A DNA stretch of 64,000 nt. Origin: an uncultured Bacteroidota bacterium. GTDB taxonomy: Bacteria; Bacteroidota; Bacteroidia; Flavobacteriales; Flavobacteriaceae. The stretch is from assembly GCA_902510415.1 (NCBI GenBank), contig CABXBH010000003.1, forward strand, positions 35,522 to 99,521. The letters run 5' to 3'. The notes below the pieces were generated by a model. The model did not search any database, was not told the origin of the DNA, and saw only the letters and a list, made by a program, of their open reading frames with translations. The translations under genes were made by a program, and so were the position numbers. Below are positions 8,912 through 17,562 of this stretch, piece after piece (within the stretch, counting starts at the first letter, position 1; the number at the start of each line of letters is the position of its first letter).

Positions 8912-11164
8912 ATGCAGAAAAAAATATATTTAATAATCGCTGTTGTATTTATCTCATGTGCAACATATTTAGGAAAGAGTGATAAATTAATAAATTATGT
9001 GGATCCGTTCATAGGCTCTGGTGGTCACGGTCATGTGTTTGTTGGAGCAAATGTGCCATTCGGAGGTGTTCAGGTTGGTCCTACGAATTTTAATAAAGGT
9101 TGGGACTGGTCTTCTTCTTATCATCACACAGACAGTATCGTCAAAGGATTTTGTCATATAAATGTAAGCGGTACAGGAATGTCTGATTTAGGTGAGTTAA
9201 CAATTATGCCTGCGACCGGAAAATTAATGACTGGTGCTGGTACGCAAAATAATCATATGGCAGGATATTCCTCACTTTACTATAAAGACAAAGAACATGC
9301 AAGTGTAGGATATTACAAGGTGCATTTAGAGAGATATGATATTGATGTCGAACTTACAGCAACTGAAAGAGTTGGATTACATAAATATAGATTTCCCAAA
9401 TCTGATCAGTCCAGAGTTATTATTGATCTAGGTGAAGGAAGTGCAGATAGGCCAACAGAAACATATTTAAAAAAAATTAATGATACTCTTTTTCAAGGAC
9501 ACAGATTTTCCTCCGGATGGGCTAGAGACCAAAGAGAATATTTTAGTCTTATAATTTCGAAACCTGTAGATGATTTTATTCTTTACGATAGGCATAAAAA
9601 ATTTAAAGGTGAAGAAAGAAAAGGAGATTACGTGAAAGGGTTTTTAGAATTTTCAACAAGAAGCAATGAGAATATTATGGTTAAAATGGGAATATCTACA
9701 GTAAGCTCAAAAAATGCATTAGAAAATATGATGATTGAGCTACCTCACTGGGATTTTTCGAAGGTTAAAAAAGATGCAGAAAAAAAATGGGAGAAAGAAC
9801 TTTCTAAAATCAAAATTAAAACTGATGAAATAAAGAAAAAAAGAGTCTTTTATACGGCAATGTATCACACGATGATTGCTCCAAACCTATATCATGATTT
9901 AAATGGAGAATACAGAGGGACTGACAAAATAGTTTACAAGGACTCTTCCTTCACTAATTATACATTATTTTCTCTTTGGGATACATATAGAGCAGCTCAC
10001 CCTCTATACACGATAACCCATCCTGAAAGGGTGAGTGATTTTGTTAATTCTATGGTTAAGATATATGAACACCAAGGCAAATTACCCGTTTGGCATCTTC
10101 GCGGAAATGAAACCAACACAATGCCTGGCTACAGCGGTATCCCGGTTGTTATCGATGCTGCTTTAAAGGGGTTTGAAAATATTGATCTTGAAAAAGTATA
10201 TGAAGCAGCAAAAGTAAGCGCCACAGGGGATTTTGAGCCTGGAGTTAAAGATTTAATGGAAAGAGGATATATACCTGCTGATTTTATGGTTGAATCTGTA
10301 GCAAGTAGCATGGAATATGCAATTGGAGATTGGGGTGTAGCACAATTGGCAAAAAAACTTGGTAAAACAGAAGATTATGAATATTTCTTGAACCGATCTA
10401 AGGCTTACAAACAGTACTTCGATCCCGAAACTAGATTTATGAGAGGTAAACTTTCTGACGGTTCGTGGAGAACTCCATTCAATCCAGTTTCAGCTGAACA
10501 TCGAGTAAATGATTATTGTGAAGGAAATGCATGGCAATATCTTTGGCTTGTGCCTCAAGACCCAGAAGGGTTAATAGAATTATTAGGTGGAGATGAAGCA
10601 TTCAATGAAAAATTAGACGAATTGTTTAGTATGTCTTCAGAATTAGGGGATGAAGCCTCAATGGATATTACAGGTTTAATAGGTCAGTATGCTCATGGTA
10701 ATGAACCTAGTCATCATACTACTTACATGTATGCATATTCTGGTGAACATTACAAAATAGCTGATAAAGTTAGATATATAAACAATGAATTATATACTGA
10801 TGAGCCTAACGGGCTTTCTGGTAATGAAGATTGTGGACAAATGTCCGCATGGTATATATTATCTTCAATGGGATTCTATCCTGTAAATCCATCTAATGGA
10901 GCATATGTGTTTGGATCACCTCTTTTTGATGAAGTCTCTTTAAATATTCCTGGTCAAAATAAATTTAAAATTTCGGCTAAGAATAACAGTGACAAAAATA
11001 TTTATATTCAATCCGTTTCACTAAACGGAGAGGATTACAAATATTCTTACATTACTCACAAACAAATTTTAGAGGGAGGTAAGCTTGAATTTGTGATGGG
11101 TCCGAATCCAAATAAAAATTTTGGTACAGAAAAAAAATACAGACCTAAATCTATAGTTTATTAA
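8912..11164 (+). CDS. GH92 family alpha-mannosidase lipoprotein (2 of 3)
   Basis: Second GH92 alpha-mannosidase, lipid-anchored through Cys16 (VVFISC). The N-terminal beta-sandwich begins YVDPFIGSGGHGHVFVGANVPFGGVQ. Catalytic-domain landmarks are FSLWDTYRAAHPLY, YCEGNAWQYLWLVPQ, YAHGNEPSHHTTYMY and GNEDCGQMSAWYILSSMGFYPV. Of the three copies it matches the textbook GH92 pattern best, including HGNEPSHH. Ten bases separate it from the previous gene and two from the next, so one operon is expected. Confidence 0.95.
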   Translation: MQKKIYLIIAVVFISCATYLGKSDKLINYVDPFIGSGGHGHVFVGANVPFGGVQVGPTNFNKGWDWSSSYHHTDSIVKGFCHINVSGTGMSDLGELTIMPATGKLMTGAGTQNNHMAGYSSLYYKDKEHASVGYYKVHLERYDIDVELTATERVGLHKYRFPKSDQSRVIIDLGEGSADRPTETYLKKINDTLFQGHRFSSGWARDQREYFSLIISKPVDDFILYDRHKKFKGEERKGDYVKGFLEFSTRSNENIMVKMGISTVSSKNALENMMIELPHWDFSKVKKDAEKKWEKELSKIKIKTDEIKKKRVFYTAMYHTMIAPNLYHDLNGEYRGTDKIVYKDSSFTNYTLFSLWDTYRAAHPLYTITHPERVSDFVNSMVKIYEHQGKLPVWHLRGNETNTMPGYSGIPVVIDAALKGFENIDLEKVYEAAKVSATGDFEPGVKDLMERGYIPADFMVESVASSMEYAIGDWGVAQLAKKLGKTEDYEYFLNRSKAYKQYFDPETRFMRGKLSDGSWRTPFNPVSAEHRVNDYCEGNAWQYLWLVPQDPEGLIELLGGDEAFNEKLDELFSMSSELGDEASMDITGLIGQYAHGNEPSHHTTYMYAYSGEHYKIADKVRYINNELYTDEPNGLSGNEDCGQMSAWYILSSMGFYPVNPSNGAYVFGSPLFDEVSLNIPGQNKFKISAKNNSDKNIYIQSVSLNGEDYKYSYITHKQILEGGKLEFVMGPNPNKNFGTEKKYRPKSIVY

Positions 11165-11166
11165 AA

Positions 11167-13464
11167 ATGAAAAAAGCTGTTATTTTTTATTCGTTATTTT
11201 TTATTTTTTTAATCACAAAAAAAACAATAGCAAGCGAAGATTATGTGAAATATGTAAATCCGTTAATAGGAACCGATACTTCATTTGAACTTTCTAACGG
11301 TAATACATATCCTGCAATTGCAAGACCATGGGGAATGAATTTTTGGACACCTCAGACTGGAAAAATGGGAGATGGATGGGGATACACTTATAAAGCAGAG
11401 CATATAGTTGGGTTTAAGCAGACCCATCAGCCAAGTCCGTGGATAAATGATTATGCTGCATTTTCATTGATGCCTTCTGTTGGAAAATTAGCAGTTCTAG
11501 AAGACGAAAGAAGAGCAAAATTTAATCATGATAATGAGTTAGTAGAACCGCACTTTTATTCGGTAATTCTTGATGAAATTGATACTAAAGTTGAGTTTAC
11601 AGTAACTGAAAGATCTTCGTTTTTTAAATTCCACTTCCCTAAAACTGAAAATGCAAATATTATAATTGATGCATTTTTTAAAAATTCTGAAATAAAAATT
11701 ATTCCAAACGAAAATAAAATAATTGGTATTGCAAAAAATAATTCTGGAGGTGTGCCAGAAAATTTTGCCAATTATTTTGTAATTGAATTCAATCGACCAT
11801 TCAAAAAATCTGGTGTTTGGGATGGAAAAGGTAATATAATTTTAAAAAATCAACTCAAAGGGAAACACGTAGGTGCTTATGTTTCATTTAATACTAATCC
11901 AAATGATGTAATTGAGGTAAAAGTATCGTCTTCTTTTATAAGTCATGAACAAGCTTGGATAAATCTAAAAAGAGAACTTCCTGAAAATAAAAACTTTGAC
12001 GAAATTTTAGCAGAAGGTCGTAAATCGTGGAACGATGAATTGTCAAAAATAAAAGTTGAAACAGAAGATACTCCTTACGGAATTTCAAATAAAACTAAAT
12101 TTTATTCAAGCTTTTATAGAACAATATTATTCCCAAGGCAATTCCATGAATATAATGAAAAAGGTAAGCAAATTCATTACAGCCCATATAATGGAAAAAT
12201 CTTAGCTGGCCCTCTGTACACTGACAATGGATTTTGGGATACGTTTAGAGCTGTATTTCCGTTTTATACAATATTATATCCTGAAAAACTTGGAGAAATA
12301 ATGCAAGGTATTATGGTAAACCCATACAAAGAAAGTGGGTGGTTACCAGAATGGTCAAGTCCAGGACATCGTGATTGTATGATTGGTTCTAACTCAGCTT
12401 CCATTATTGCAGAGGCCTATCTTAAAGGAATAAAAAATTTTGATATAGATACAGCATATAGTGGGATTATCAATAGTTCAGAAAACGAAGGCCCTTTAAG
12501 CTCTGTTGGTAGAAAAGGTGCTTTTGAATATAATAAATTAGGATATATCCCCTTTGATTCTTCAATCAATGAAAACGTAGCTAGGACATTAGAATATGCT
12601 TACAATGACTTTTCAATTTGGAAATTAGCAATTGAATTAGGTCGTCCAAAAACTGAAATAGATTTGTTTGAAAAAAGAGCTAATAATTATAAAAATGTAT
12701 TTGATTCGTCAACAAATTTCATGAGAGGAAAATTGAAAAATGGAAATTTTCAATCTCCTTTTGTTCCTGATGCTTGGGGAGGTGCATTTACGGAAGGAAG
12801 TTCTTGGCATTACACATGGTCTGTTATTCATGACCCACAAGGCCTAATTAATTTAATGGGTAGCAGAGAAGATTTTGTAAAAAAGCTTGATGAAGTATTT
12901 ACATCAGAGCCAACATCAGATTTTTCTTATTATGGATTTAAAATTCATGAAATATTAGAAATGGAATTACTAAACATGGGACAATATGCACATGGTAATC
13001 AACCAATTCAACATGCAATTTATTTTTATAATTATGCTCAAGAACCCTGGAAAACTCAGGAAAAAATAAGATACGTTCTAGATAATCTGTATGGGGATGA
13101 AGCTGATGGTTATTGTGGTGATGAGGATAATGGTCAAACTTCAGCTTGGTTTTTATTTTCCTCTTTAGGATTCTATCCAGTAGCGCCCGTTACAATGGAA
13201 TATATTATTGGTAGCCCACTGTTTAAGCGTGTAGAAATTTCATTACCTAATGGAGAAAAATTTATTATAGATGCGTCACAAAATAATAAAGAAAACATAT
13301 ATGTTAATGATGTTAAGTTTAATGAAATTAGATATAATAAAAATTGGCTACATCATAAAGAATTGATGAAGGGTGGAAGACTAAAATTTAACATGAATAA
13401 AACACCAAATTATGAATGGGGTTCAGCTAAAAATAGTATTCCTTATTCAATGACAAATGAATAA
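11167..13464 (+). CDS. GH92 family alpha-mannosidase (3 of 3)
   Basis: Third GH92 enzyme with a cleavable leader (MKKAVIFYSLFFIFLITKK). Landmarks: YVNPLIGTDTSFELSNGNTYPAIARPWGMN, DNGFWDTFRAVFPFY, FTEGSSWHYTWSV, YAHGNQPIQHAIYFY and YCGDEDNGQTSAWFLFSSLGFYPV. The HGNEP motif of copy 2 reads HGNQP here, a Glu-to-Gln change seen directly, so substrate or linkage choice may differ. Last gene of the locus; the stop lies only a few bases from the convergent tRNA-Pro gene. Confidence 0.94.
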   Translation: MKKAVIFYSLFFIFLITKKTIASEDYVKYVNPLIGTDTSFELSNGNTYPAIARPWGMNFWTPQTGKMGDGWGYTYKAEHIVGFKQTHQPSPWINDYAAFSLMPSVGKLAVLEDERRAKFNHDNELVEPHFYSVILDEIDTKVEFTVTERSSFFKFHFPKTENANIIIDAFFKNSEIKIIPNENKIIGIAKNNSGGVPENFANYFVIEFNRPFKKSGVWDGKGNIILKNQLKGKHVGAYVSFNTNPNDVIEVKVSSSFISHEQAWINLKRELPENKNFDEILAEGRKSWNDELSKIKVETEDTPYGISNKTKFYSSFYRTILFPRQFHEYNEKGKQIHYSPYNGKILAGPLYTDNGFWDTFRAVFPFYTILYPEKLGEIMQGIMVNPYKESGWLPEWSSPGHRDCMIGSNSASIIAEAYLKGIKNFDIDTAYSGIINSSENEGPLSSVGRKGAFEYNKLGYIPFDSSINENVARTLEYAYNDFSIWKLAIELGRPKTEIDLFEKRANNYKNVFDSSTNFMRGKLKNGNFQSPFVPDAWGGAFTEGSSWHYTWSVIHDPQGLINLMGSREDFVKKLDEVFTSEPTSDFSYYGFKIHEILEMELLNMGQYAHGNQPIQHAIYFYNYAQEPWKTQEKIRYVLDNLYGDEADGYCGDEDNGQTSAWFLFSSLGFYPVAPVTMEYIIGSPLFKRVEISLPNGEKFIIDASQNNKENIYVNDVKFNEIRYNKNWLHHKELMKGGRLKFNMNKTPNYEWGSAKNSIPYSMTNE

Positions 13465-13469
13465 AATTG

Positions 13470-13544
13470 TCGGGATGACAGGATTTGAACCTGCGACCCC
13501 ACGGCCCCCAGCCGTGTGCGCTAATCGAACTACGCCACATCCCG
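13470..13544 (-). tRNA. tRNA-Pro (anticodon GGG)
   Basis: Cloverleaf read on the minus strand: acceptor stem CGGGATG pairs with CATCCCG; anticodon stem CACGG/CCGTG encloses the seven-base loop CTGGGGG, giving anticodon GGG; the T arm contains GGTTCAAATCC. The discriminator base is A and CCA is not encoded. It sits tail to tail with the GH92 locus. Confidence 0.95.
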
Positions 13545-13568
13545 CTTTAATGAATTTAAATTATCGTT

Positions 13569-13892
13569 ATGATTAAAAAGTTAAATATAAAAAATTTAGA
13601 ACAACGAGAAATAATGCCCGGGTTTCACGGTAGATTTGTAAACGGAGAAAATATTACATGGGCATTTTGGGAAATAGAAAAAGGCTCATCCATACCAGAC
13701 CATAATCACATACATGAGCAAATCATGCATGTTTTAAGTGGAGATTTTAGCTTTACTATTAATGGAATACCTAGTATATTTACAAAAGGTGATACAATAG
13801 TAATTCCATCAAATACACCACATAGAGGAACTGCTTTGACGGATTGTAAAATAATGGATGTTTTTAGTCCTAAAAGAGAAGAATATATATGA
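13569..13892 (+). CDS. cupin-domain protein
   Basis: Small single-domain cupin of 107 residues. Cupin motif 1 is visible as PDHNHIHEQIMHVLSG (two His and a Glu metal ligands) and motif 2 as PSNTPHRGTAL (third His). It has no signal peptide, so it is cytoplasmic. The next gene, an SDR oxidoreductase, starts inside its stop codon (ATGA overlap), so the two are translationally coupled and probably act on related metabolites. The substrate cannot be read from the sequence. Confidence 0.88.
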   Translation: MIKKLNIKNLEQREIMPGFHGRFVNGENITWAFWEIEKGSSIPDHNHIHEQIMHVLSGDFSFTINGIPSIFTKGDTIVIPSNTPHRGTALTDCKIMDVFSPKREEYI

Positions 13893-14674
13893 AAATAAAT
13901 CTTAAAAGTAAAAAAGCTCTGGTTGGCGGAAGTAGTAAAGGGCTGGGATATGCTGTAGCAAAACAGCTTGCTATATGTGGAGCTCACGTTACATTAGTTT
14001 CTAGAAATGAATCATTATTAAAAAGTAACATTTTAGAGTTGAAAGAACTCACAGGAATTAAACACGATTACTTAGTTGTTGATTATGATAACAATCTAGA
14101 ATACAAAAAAATAATCAATAAGTTTTTTTCTAAAAATTCTGTAGATATTTTGATAAACAACACTCAAGGTCCACCAGCTGGAGACGTATTAAGTGTTAGC
14201 GAAGTAGATTATGAAAATTCATTTAATCTATTATTTCAGAATACTGTAAATACATCAATGGCTGCTATTAGAGGAATGAAAAAAAAAAACTGGGGTAGGA
14301 TAATTAATATGACATCCGTTTCAGTAAAGGAACCATTGGCATATCTGGCACTTTCAAATACGATTAGATCTGCAGTAACAAGTTGGGGGAAAACCTTGTC
14401 AATAGAATCTGGAAAAAATAATATAACAGTTAATAATATTCTAACTGGGTTTTTTAACACTAAAAGACTGAATCAGCTTAATAGTGAAAAGGCAAAAAAA
14501 TTTAATATCAAAATTGAAGATGTATTTAATAAAATGTCTGAAATGGTACCCCTAAAAAGAATTGGTGAACCAGAAGAATTTGGATATTTAGTTGCTTTTT
14601 TATCTTCAGAATTTGCCAATTATATAAACGGGGCAAATATTCCAATCGATGGAGGTTTGCTTAAATCAATGTGA
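13889..14674 (+). CDS. SDR-family oxidoreductase lacking the usual YxxxK motif
   Basis: Short-chain dehydrogenase/reductase-like protein of 261 residues, FabG-like in layout. The cofactor loop reads GGSSKGLGYAVA (in place of TGxxxGxG), the NNTQGP motif replaces NNAG, and the C-terminus ends SEFANYINGANIPIDGG as in FabG-like proteins. At the catalytic site the expected Tyr-xxx-Lys is absent: the aligned stretch LALSNTIRSAV has Ser and Arg there. A recognised subgroup of SDRs has this SNxxR form, and its members may use another mechanism. Coupled by a 4-base overlap to the cupin gene. Confidence 0.88.
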   Translation: MKINLKSKKALVGGSSKGLGYAVAKQLAICGAHVTLVSRNESLLKSNILELKELTGIKHDYLVVDYDNNLEYKKIINKFFSKNSVDILINNTQGPPAGDVLSVSEVDYENSFNLLFQNTVNTSMAAIRGMKKKNWGRIINMTSVSVKEPLAYLALSNTIRSAVTSWGKTLSIESGKNNITVNNILTGFFNTKRLNQLNSEKAKKFNIKIEDVFNKMSEMVPLKRIGEPEEFGYLVAFLSSEFANYINGANIPIDGGLLKSM

Positions 14675-14678
14675 TTTG

Positions 14679-15386
14679 CTATTCCAAAATTACAGTTCTT
14701 TCTGAAGGATTAAATGGAGTATCAATTAAAGATCCTGATGAATCTATTAGTTCAAGTTTAATTTTAATTTCCCCTTTAGGTAATCCCTCTATGTAATAAG
14801 GTGCCCATTCATCAATTATAAATTCACTATCCTGAATTGTAGCTTTTACTTTATTTCCATTAGCTGAAATCTCAGTGTTAATTAAATAAAAGTCAAGTAA
14901 TAATTTTTGTGTGTCAACTCCCTTATAAGTACCTTTTGGTCTACTGTAGAATAGAAATTCATTATTTAGATCAATTTTGTTATCTCCAATTTGGGTTAAA
15001 ATAAAAGCATTAGGGTTTTTAACTGATTCATGATATGATCTAGATAAAAATGCTAATATGACATTATTTTCTTTTTCTAGATTCTTTGTAAAATTATCTT
15101 CATAGTGAGCTGAATAAGGGCCATTATTTACAATAAAATGGATGTGTTGACCTTTTGCAGAATTTGCTAATTGATAATCGAAGTCTTTTAGTGTCTGCAT
15201 CCCAAGTTCATATTGATTCACATTAAAAGAAAATTTATAGCCTCCGTCAATACTTATTGGGTCGTTCATTTTAAGAACTGAATTAGAATATTCAGGAGAT
15301 CCTTCAACCTTAGTGACAGAAATTTTATTAGGATTATTACAAGAAACCAACAAAATGGCAGCGATAAAAAAATATAGTTTATTCAT
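14679..15386 (-). CDS. hypothetical lipoprotein with an HIHF motif
   Basis: Lipoprotein of 235 residues when started at 15386, where MNKLYFFIAAILLVSC gives a lipobox Cys; the ORF-track start would put an implausible leader in front. The central region (KGQHIHFIVNNGPYSAHYED) is reminiscent of DUF4399-type domains, but this is a weak resemblance. The C-terminal half looks like an all-beta domain. Its stop lies 4 bases from the convergent SDR gene. Function unknown. Confidence 0.7.
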   Translation of the reverse strand: MNKLYFFIAAILLVSCNNPNKISVTKVEGSPEYSNSVLKMNDPISIDGGYKFSFNVNQYELGMQTLKDFDYQLANSAKGQHIHFIVNNGPYSAHYEDNFTKNLEKENNVILAFLSRSYHESVKNPNAFILTQIGDNKIDLNNEFLFYSRPKGTYKGVDTQKLLLDFYLINTEISANGNKVKATIQDSEFIIDEWAPYYIEGLPKGEIKIKLELIDSSGSLIDTPFNPSERTVILE

Positions 15387-15406
15387 GGTATAATTTAAAA
15401 ATACTA

Positions 15407-15434
15407 AACAAAAAAACACCCCATTTAGAGGTGT
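15407..15434 (-). terminator. rho-independent terminator
   Basis: On the minus strand a 7-bp stem ACACCTC/GGGGTGT (one G-T pair) with a TAAAT loop is followed by a T tract. It sits right after the SnoaL-like gene 15455-15967. Confidence 0.8.
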
Positions 15435-15454
15435 TGTTTTAAAATTTTAAGAAA

Positions 15455-15967
15455 TTACTCTACCGGAGGAGATCCAGGAGGGGGTGGAGGTAACATCATA
15501 TCATAAACAAAAAATCTGTTAACTAATCCGTCAACAATTTCTGCATCAATCATAGAATTCTTTTTTACCTCTTGTCCATCAACTGTTAAGGTCATGCTAT
15601 GACCAACTACAATCCAAGTTGATCCGCTACCTACAGCTTCATATGGAAGTGCCCAATAAATATCCCACATTGGGTTTTCAGCCTCGAACCATGCAGTGAG
15701 AGCCTCAGCATGCATTTCTTTACCGTTTATTGTGCTTCCATCTGGACCAGCAATTGAAATTTTATCTGTTTCCATAGACATAATCGCTTCCATATCTCTT
15801 TCATTATGAGCTTTTATATAGTTTACCCACACGTCTGTGATATCATCTGACCCCACAACGTATTTCTCACCTTCTGCTCCGGTGAAAAATCCTGCTCCTA
15901 CTTGGTCAGCAGGTGAATTACAAGCTGTAAATGTTACAGCTAAAATTAAAATAAATAGTTTTTTCAT
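15455..15967 (-). CDS. SnoaL-like (NTF2 fold) lipoprotein
   Basis: Exported lipoprotein (leader MKKLFILILAVTFTAC) with one NTF2/SnoaL-like domain: WVNYIKAHNERDMEAIMSM opens the cone-shaped fold, and SGSTWIVVGHSMTLTVDGQ and NSMIDAEIVDGLVNRFFVYD form the sheet. The C-terminus is a Pro-rich tail (PPPPPGSPP). Such domains bind small hydrophobic ligands or act as isomerases and cyclases; no specific substrate can be named. A terminator follows it. Confidence 0.82.
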   Translation of the reverse strand: MKKLFILILAVTFTACNSPADQVGAGFFTGAEGEKYVVGSDDITDVWVNYIKAHNERDMEAIMSMETDKISIAGPDGSTINGKEMHAEALTAWFEAENPMWDIYWALPYEAVGSGSTWIVVGHSMTLTVDGQEVKKNSMIDAEIVDGLVNRFFVYDMMLPPPPPGSPPVE

Positions 15968-15996
15968 AGTTTATAATTTATTGTGTTAGTATTAAT

Positions 15997-16395
15997 TTAT
16001 TCTTTGTTTTCTCTTCCGATTAACTTGTTGAAAGTTTCAACATCAAATTCATTTCCGTATAGTAATGTAGAAAATCTCTGTATCTCGGCAGCAATTTGAA
16101 TTGCAGCTTTAATTTCTTCATCGTTAGCTCCAGCTTTTTTGGCAAATTCAATCTGAGCTGCTATGCAATATTCGCATCTAATTGCGGCTGAAACAGCAAT
16201 AGCAACCAATCTACCTTCTTTGGCATCAATTGGGCTTTCATCAGACCAAAGCATATTAAACTCATCGAAATATTCCGCTGCCTCTTGAGCCATAAATTCA
16301 GGATACATTACATTCCAAGGCGCTTCTTTTTTTTCTTGTTCTTGACTAAAACTAAAGGTCGTAATTAAGAAACATATTAAAGTTAATTTTTTCAT
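15997..16395 (-). CDS. AhpD-like carboxymuconolactone decarboxylase-family protein, exported
   Basis: Small AhpD/CMD-fold protein of 132 residues. The core motif is AAIRCEYCIAAQIEFAKKAGANDEEI, with a CxxC pair and the distal residues typical of alkylhydroperoxidase-like proteins that reduce peroxides through a thiol pair. The start at 16395 gives a signal peptide (MKKLTLICFLITTFSFSQ); most family members are cytoplasmic, so the leader is notable. The conserved His of AhpD-type sites is not obvious. Confidence 0.82.
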   Translation of the reverse strand: MKKLTLICFLITTFSFSQEQEKKEAPWNVMYPEFMAQEAAEYFDEFNMLWSDESPIDAKEGRLVAIAVSAAIRCEYCIAAQIEFAKKAGANDEEIKAAIQIAAEIQRFSTLLYGNEFDVETFNKLIGRENKE

Positions 16396-16452
16396 AGTTT
16401 GTATATTAAAAATAAAGAATTTACAATATAGTGAATTAGCTTTTATTTTTAA

Positions 16453-16478
16453 CAAAAAAACACCCCATAAAGGGGTGT
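16453..16478 (-). terminator. rho-independent terminator
   Basis: On the minus strand a perfect 7-bp stem ACACCCC/GGGGTGT with a TTTAT loop and a T tract, just downstream of the fasciclin gene. It is almost the same hairpin as the one at 15407. Confidence 0.85.
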
Positions 16479-16507
16479 TTCAAATTAAACTGGAAATATT
16501 AAATAGT

Positions 16508-17479
16508 TTACGGTAATACTACAGTATCAATTGCATGTATAATTCCATTATCGGCTTGAACATCAACTAAAATAATATTACTTGTTCTATCATTATTATC
16601 AGTTAATATTCCTTGGCCATTGTCACCGACATTAAATGTCAAATTTCCTCCTCCAGCAGTGCTAAATTCCATGCCGTCAGATAAATTTATAGATAACTGA
16701 TTTGCACCAGCAATTACATGATAAGCTAATACAGCTGATAAAGTTGGTTCGTCTATGTCATTTAAACTACTTAGACCTAGTTCTGAAAGGAGATTTTCAA
16801 ATGCACTATTAACAGGTGCAAATACTGTAAATGGTGAAGATGAAGTTCCTGAAGGTATACTTAATAAACCGACAAAATCTTGTGTAAGATCTTCTCTAGT
16901 TAATGCCTGAACTAAAATATCAAAATTTGGGTCAGCCAAGGCAAATGTTACTACTGAGGGTAATCCAATCACTCCATCAACAATGTGTACAACTCCATTA
17001 CTAGCAATTACATCAGCAGTTGTAACTGATGAAACTCCGTTAAAGGAAACTCCATTATCTGTATTAATGTAGATAGACATATTGGTTTGAGATGCTGAGC
17101 TGATTGCCTGAGTATTTGCATATCCATTGGTCAAAGAGCCTGATTGAACTTCACCACTAATAACATGATTTAATAAAACATTAGTTAATACATCAACAGG
17201 GACATCCTCTAAACTTGAGGCATTTATGCTAGTCAAAAAAGAATCAAATGCATCGTTCGTTGGAGCCAAAACAGTAAATGCGCCAGGTGAACTTAGAGTA
17301 GCATCTAATCCAGTTACTTGTAATGCTGAAACTAATGTACTTAAACTCTCTGTTTGAGAAGCTAAATCAACGATAGAAGAACCCGCACAACAAAGACCAT
17401 CATCATTATCATCACTATCACATGAAATAATAAATAGAGATAAAAATAATATTGGTAAAATTTTAAAATAATTTTTCAT
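16508..17479 (-). CDS. lipoprotein with two fasciclin (FAS1) domains
   Basis: Surface or periplasmic lipoprotein of 323 residues. The start at 17479 gives a leader ending LFIISC with Cys20 lipidated. Two FAS1 repeats follow, at about residues 35-168 and 175-320, with typical elements GAFTVLAPTNDAFDSFL and SPFTVFAPVNSAFENLL, and VVHIVDGVIGLP and IIHAIDTVVLP at their ends. FAS1 domains mediate adhesion. A Cys pair (LCCAG) follows the lipobox region. The gene has its own terminator. Confidence 0.93.
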   Translation of the reverse strand: MKNYFKILPILFLSLFIISCDSDDNDDGLCCAGSSIVDLASQTESLSTLVSALQVTGLDATLSSPGAFTVLAPTNDAFDSFLTSINASSLEDVPVDVLTNVLLNHVISGEVQSGSLTNGYANTQAISSASQTNMSIYINTDNGVSFNGVSSVTTADVIASNGVVHIVDGVIGLPSVVTFALADPNFDILVQALTREDLTQDFVGLLSIPSGTSSSPFTVFAPVNSAFENLLSELGLSSLNDIDEPTLSAVLAYHVIAGANQLSINLSDGMEFSTAGGGNLTFNVGDNGQGILTDNNDRTSNIILVDVQADNGIIHAIDTVVLP

Positions 17480-17562
17480 AATAAATTTTAATGTTAAAAC
17501 ATTCAACAGTCAAATGCCATGCCACAAATTGATATTAATTTTAAGATTATGAAAATTAACTT

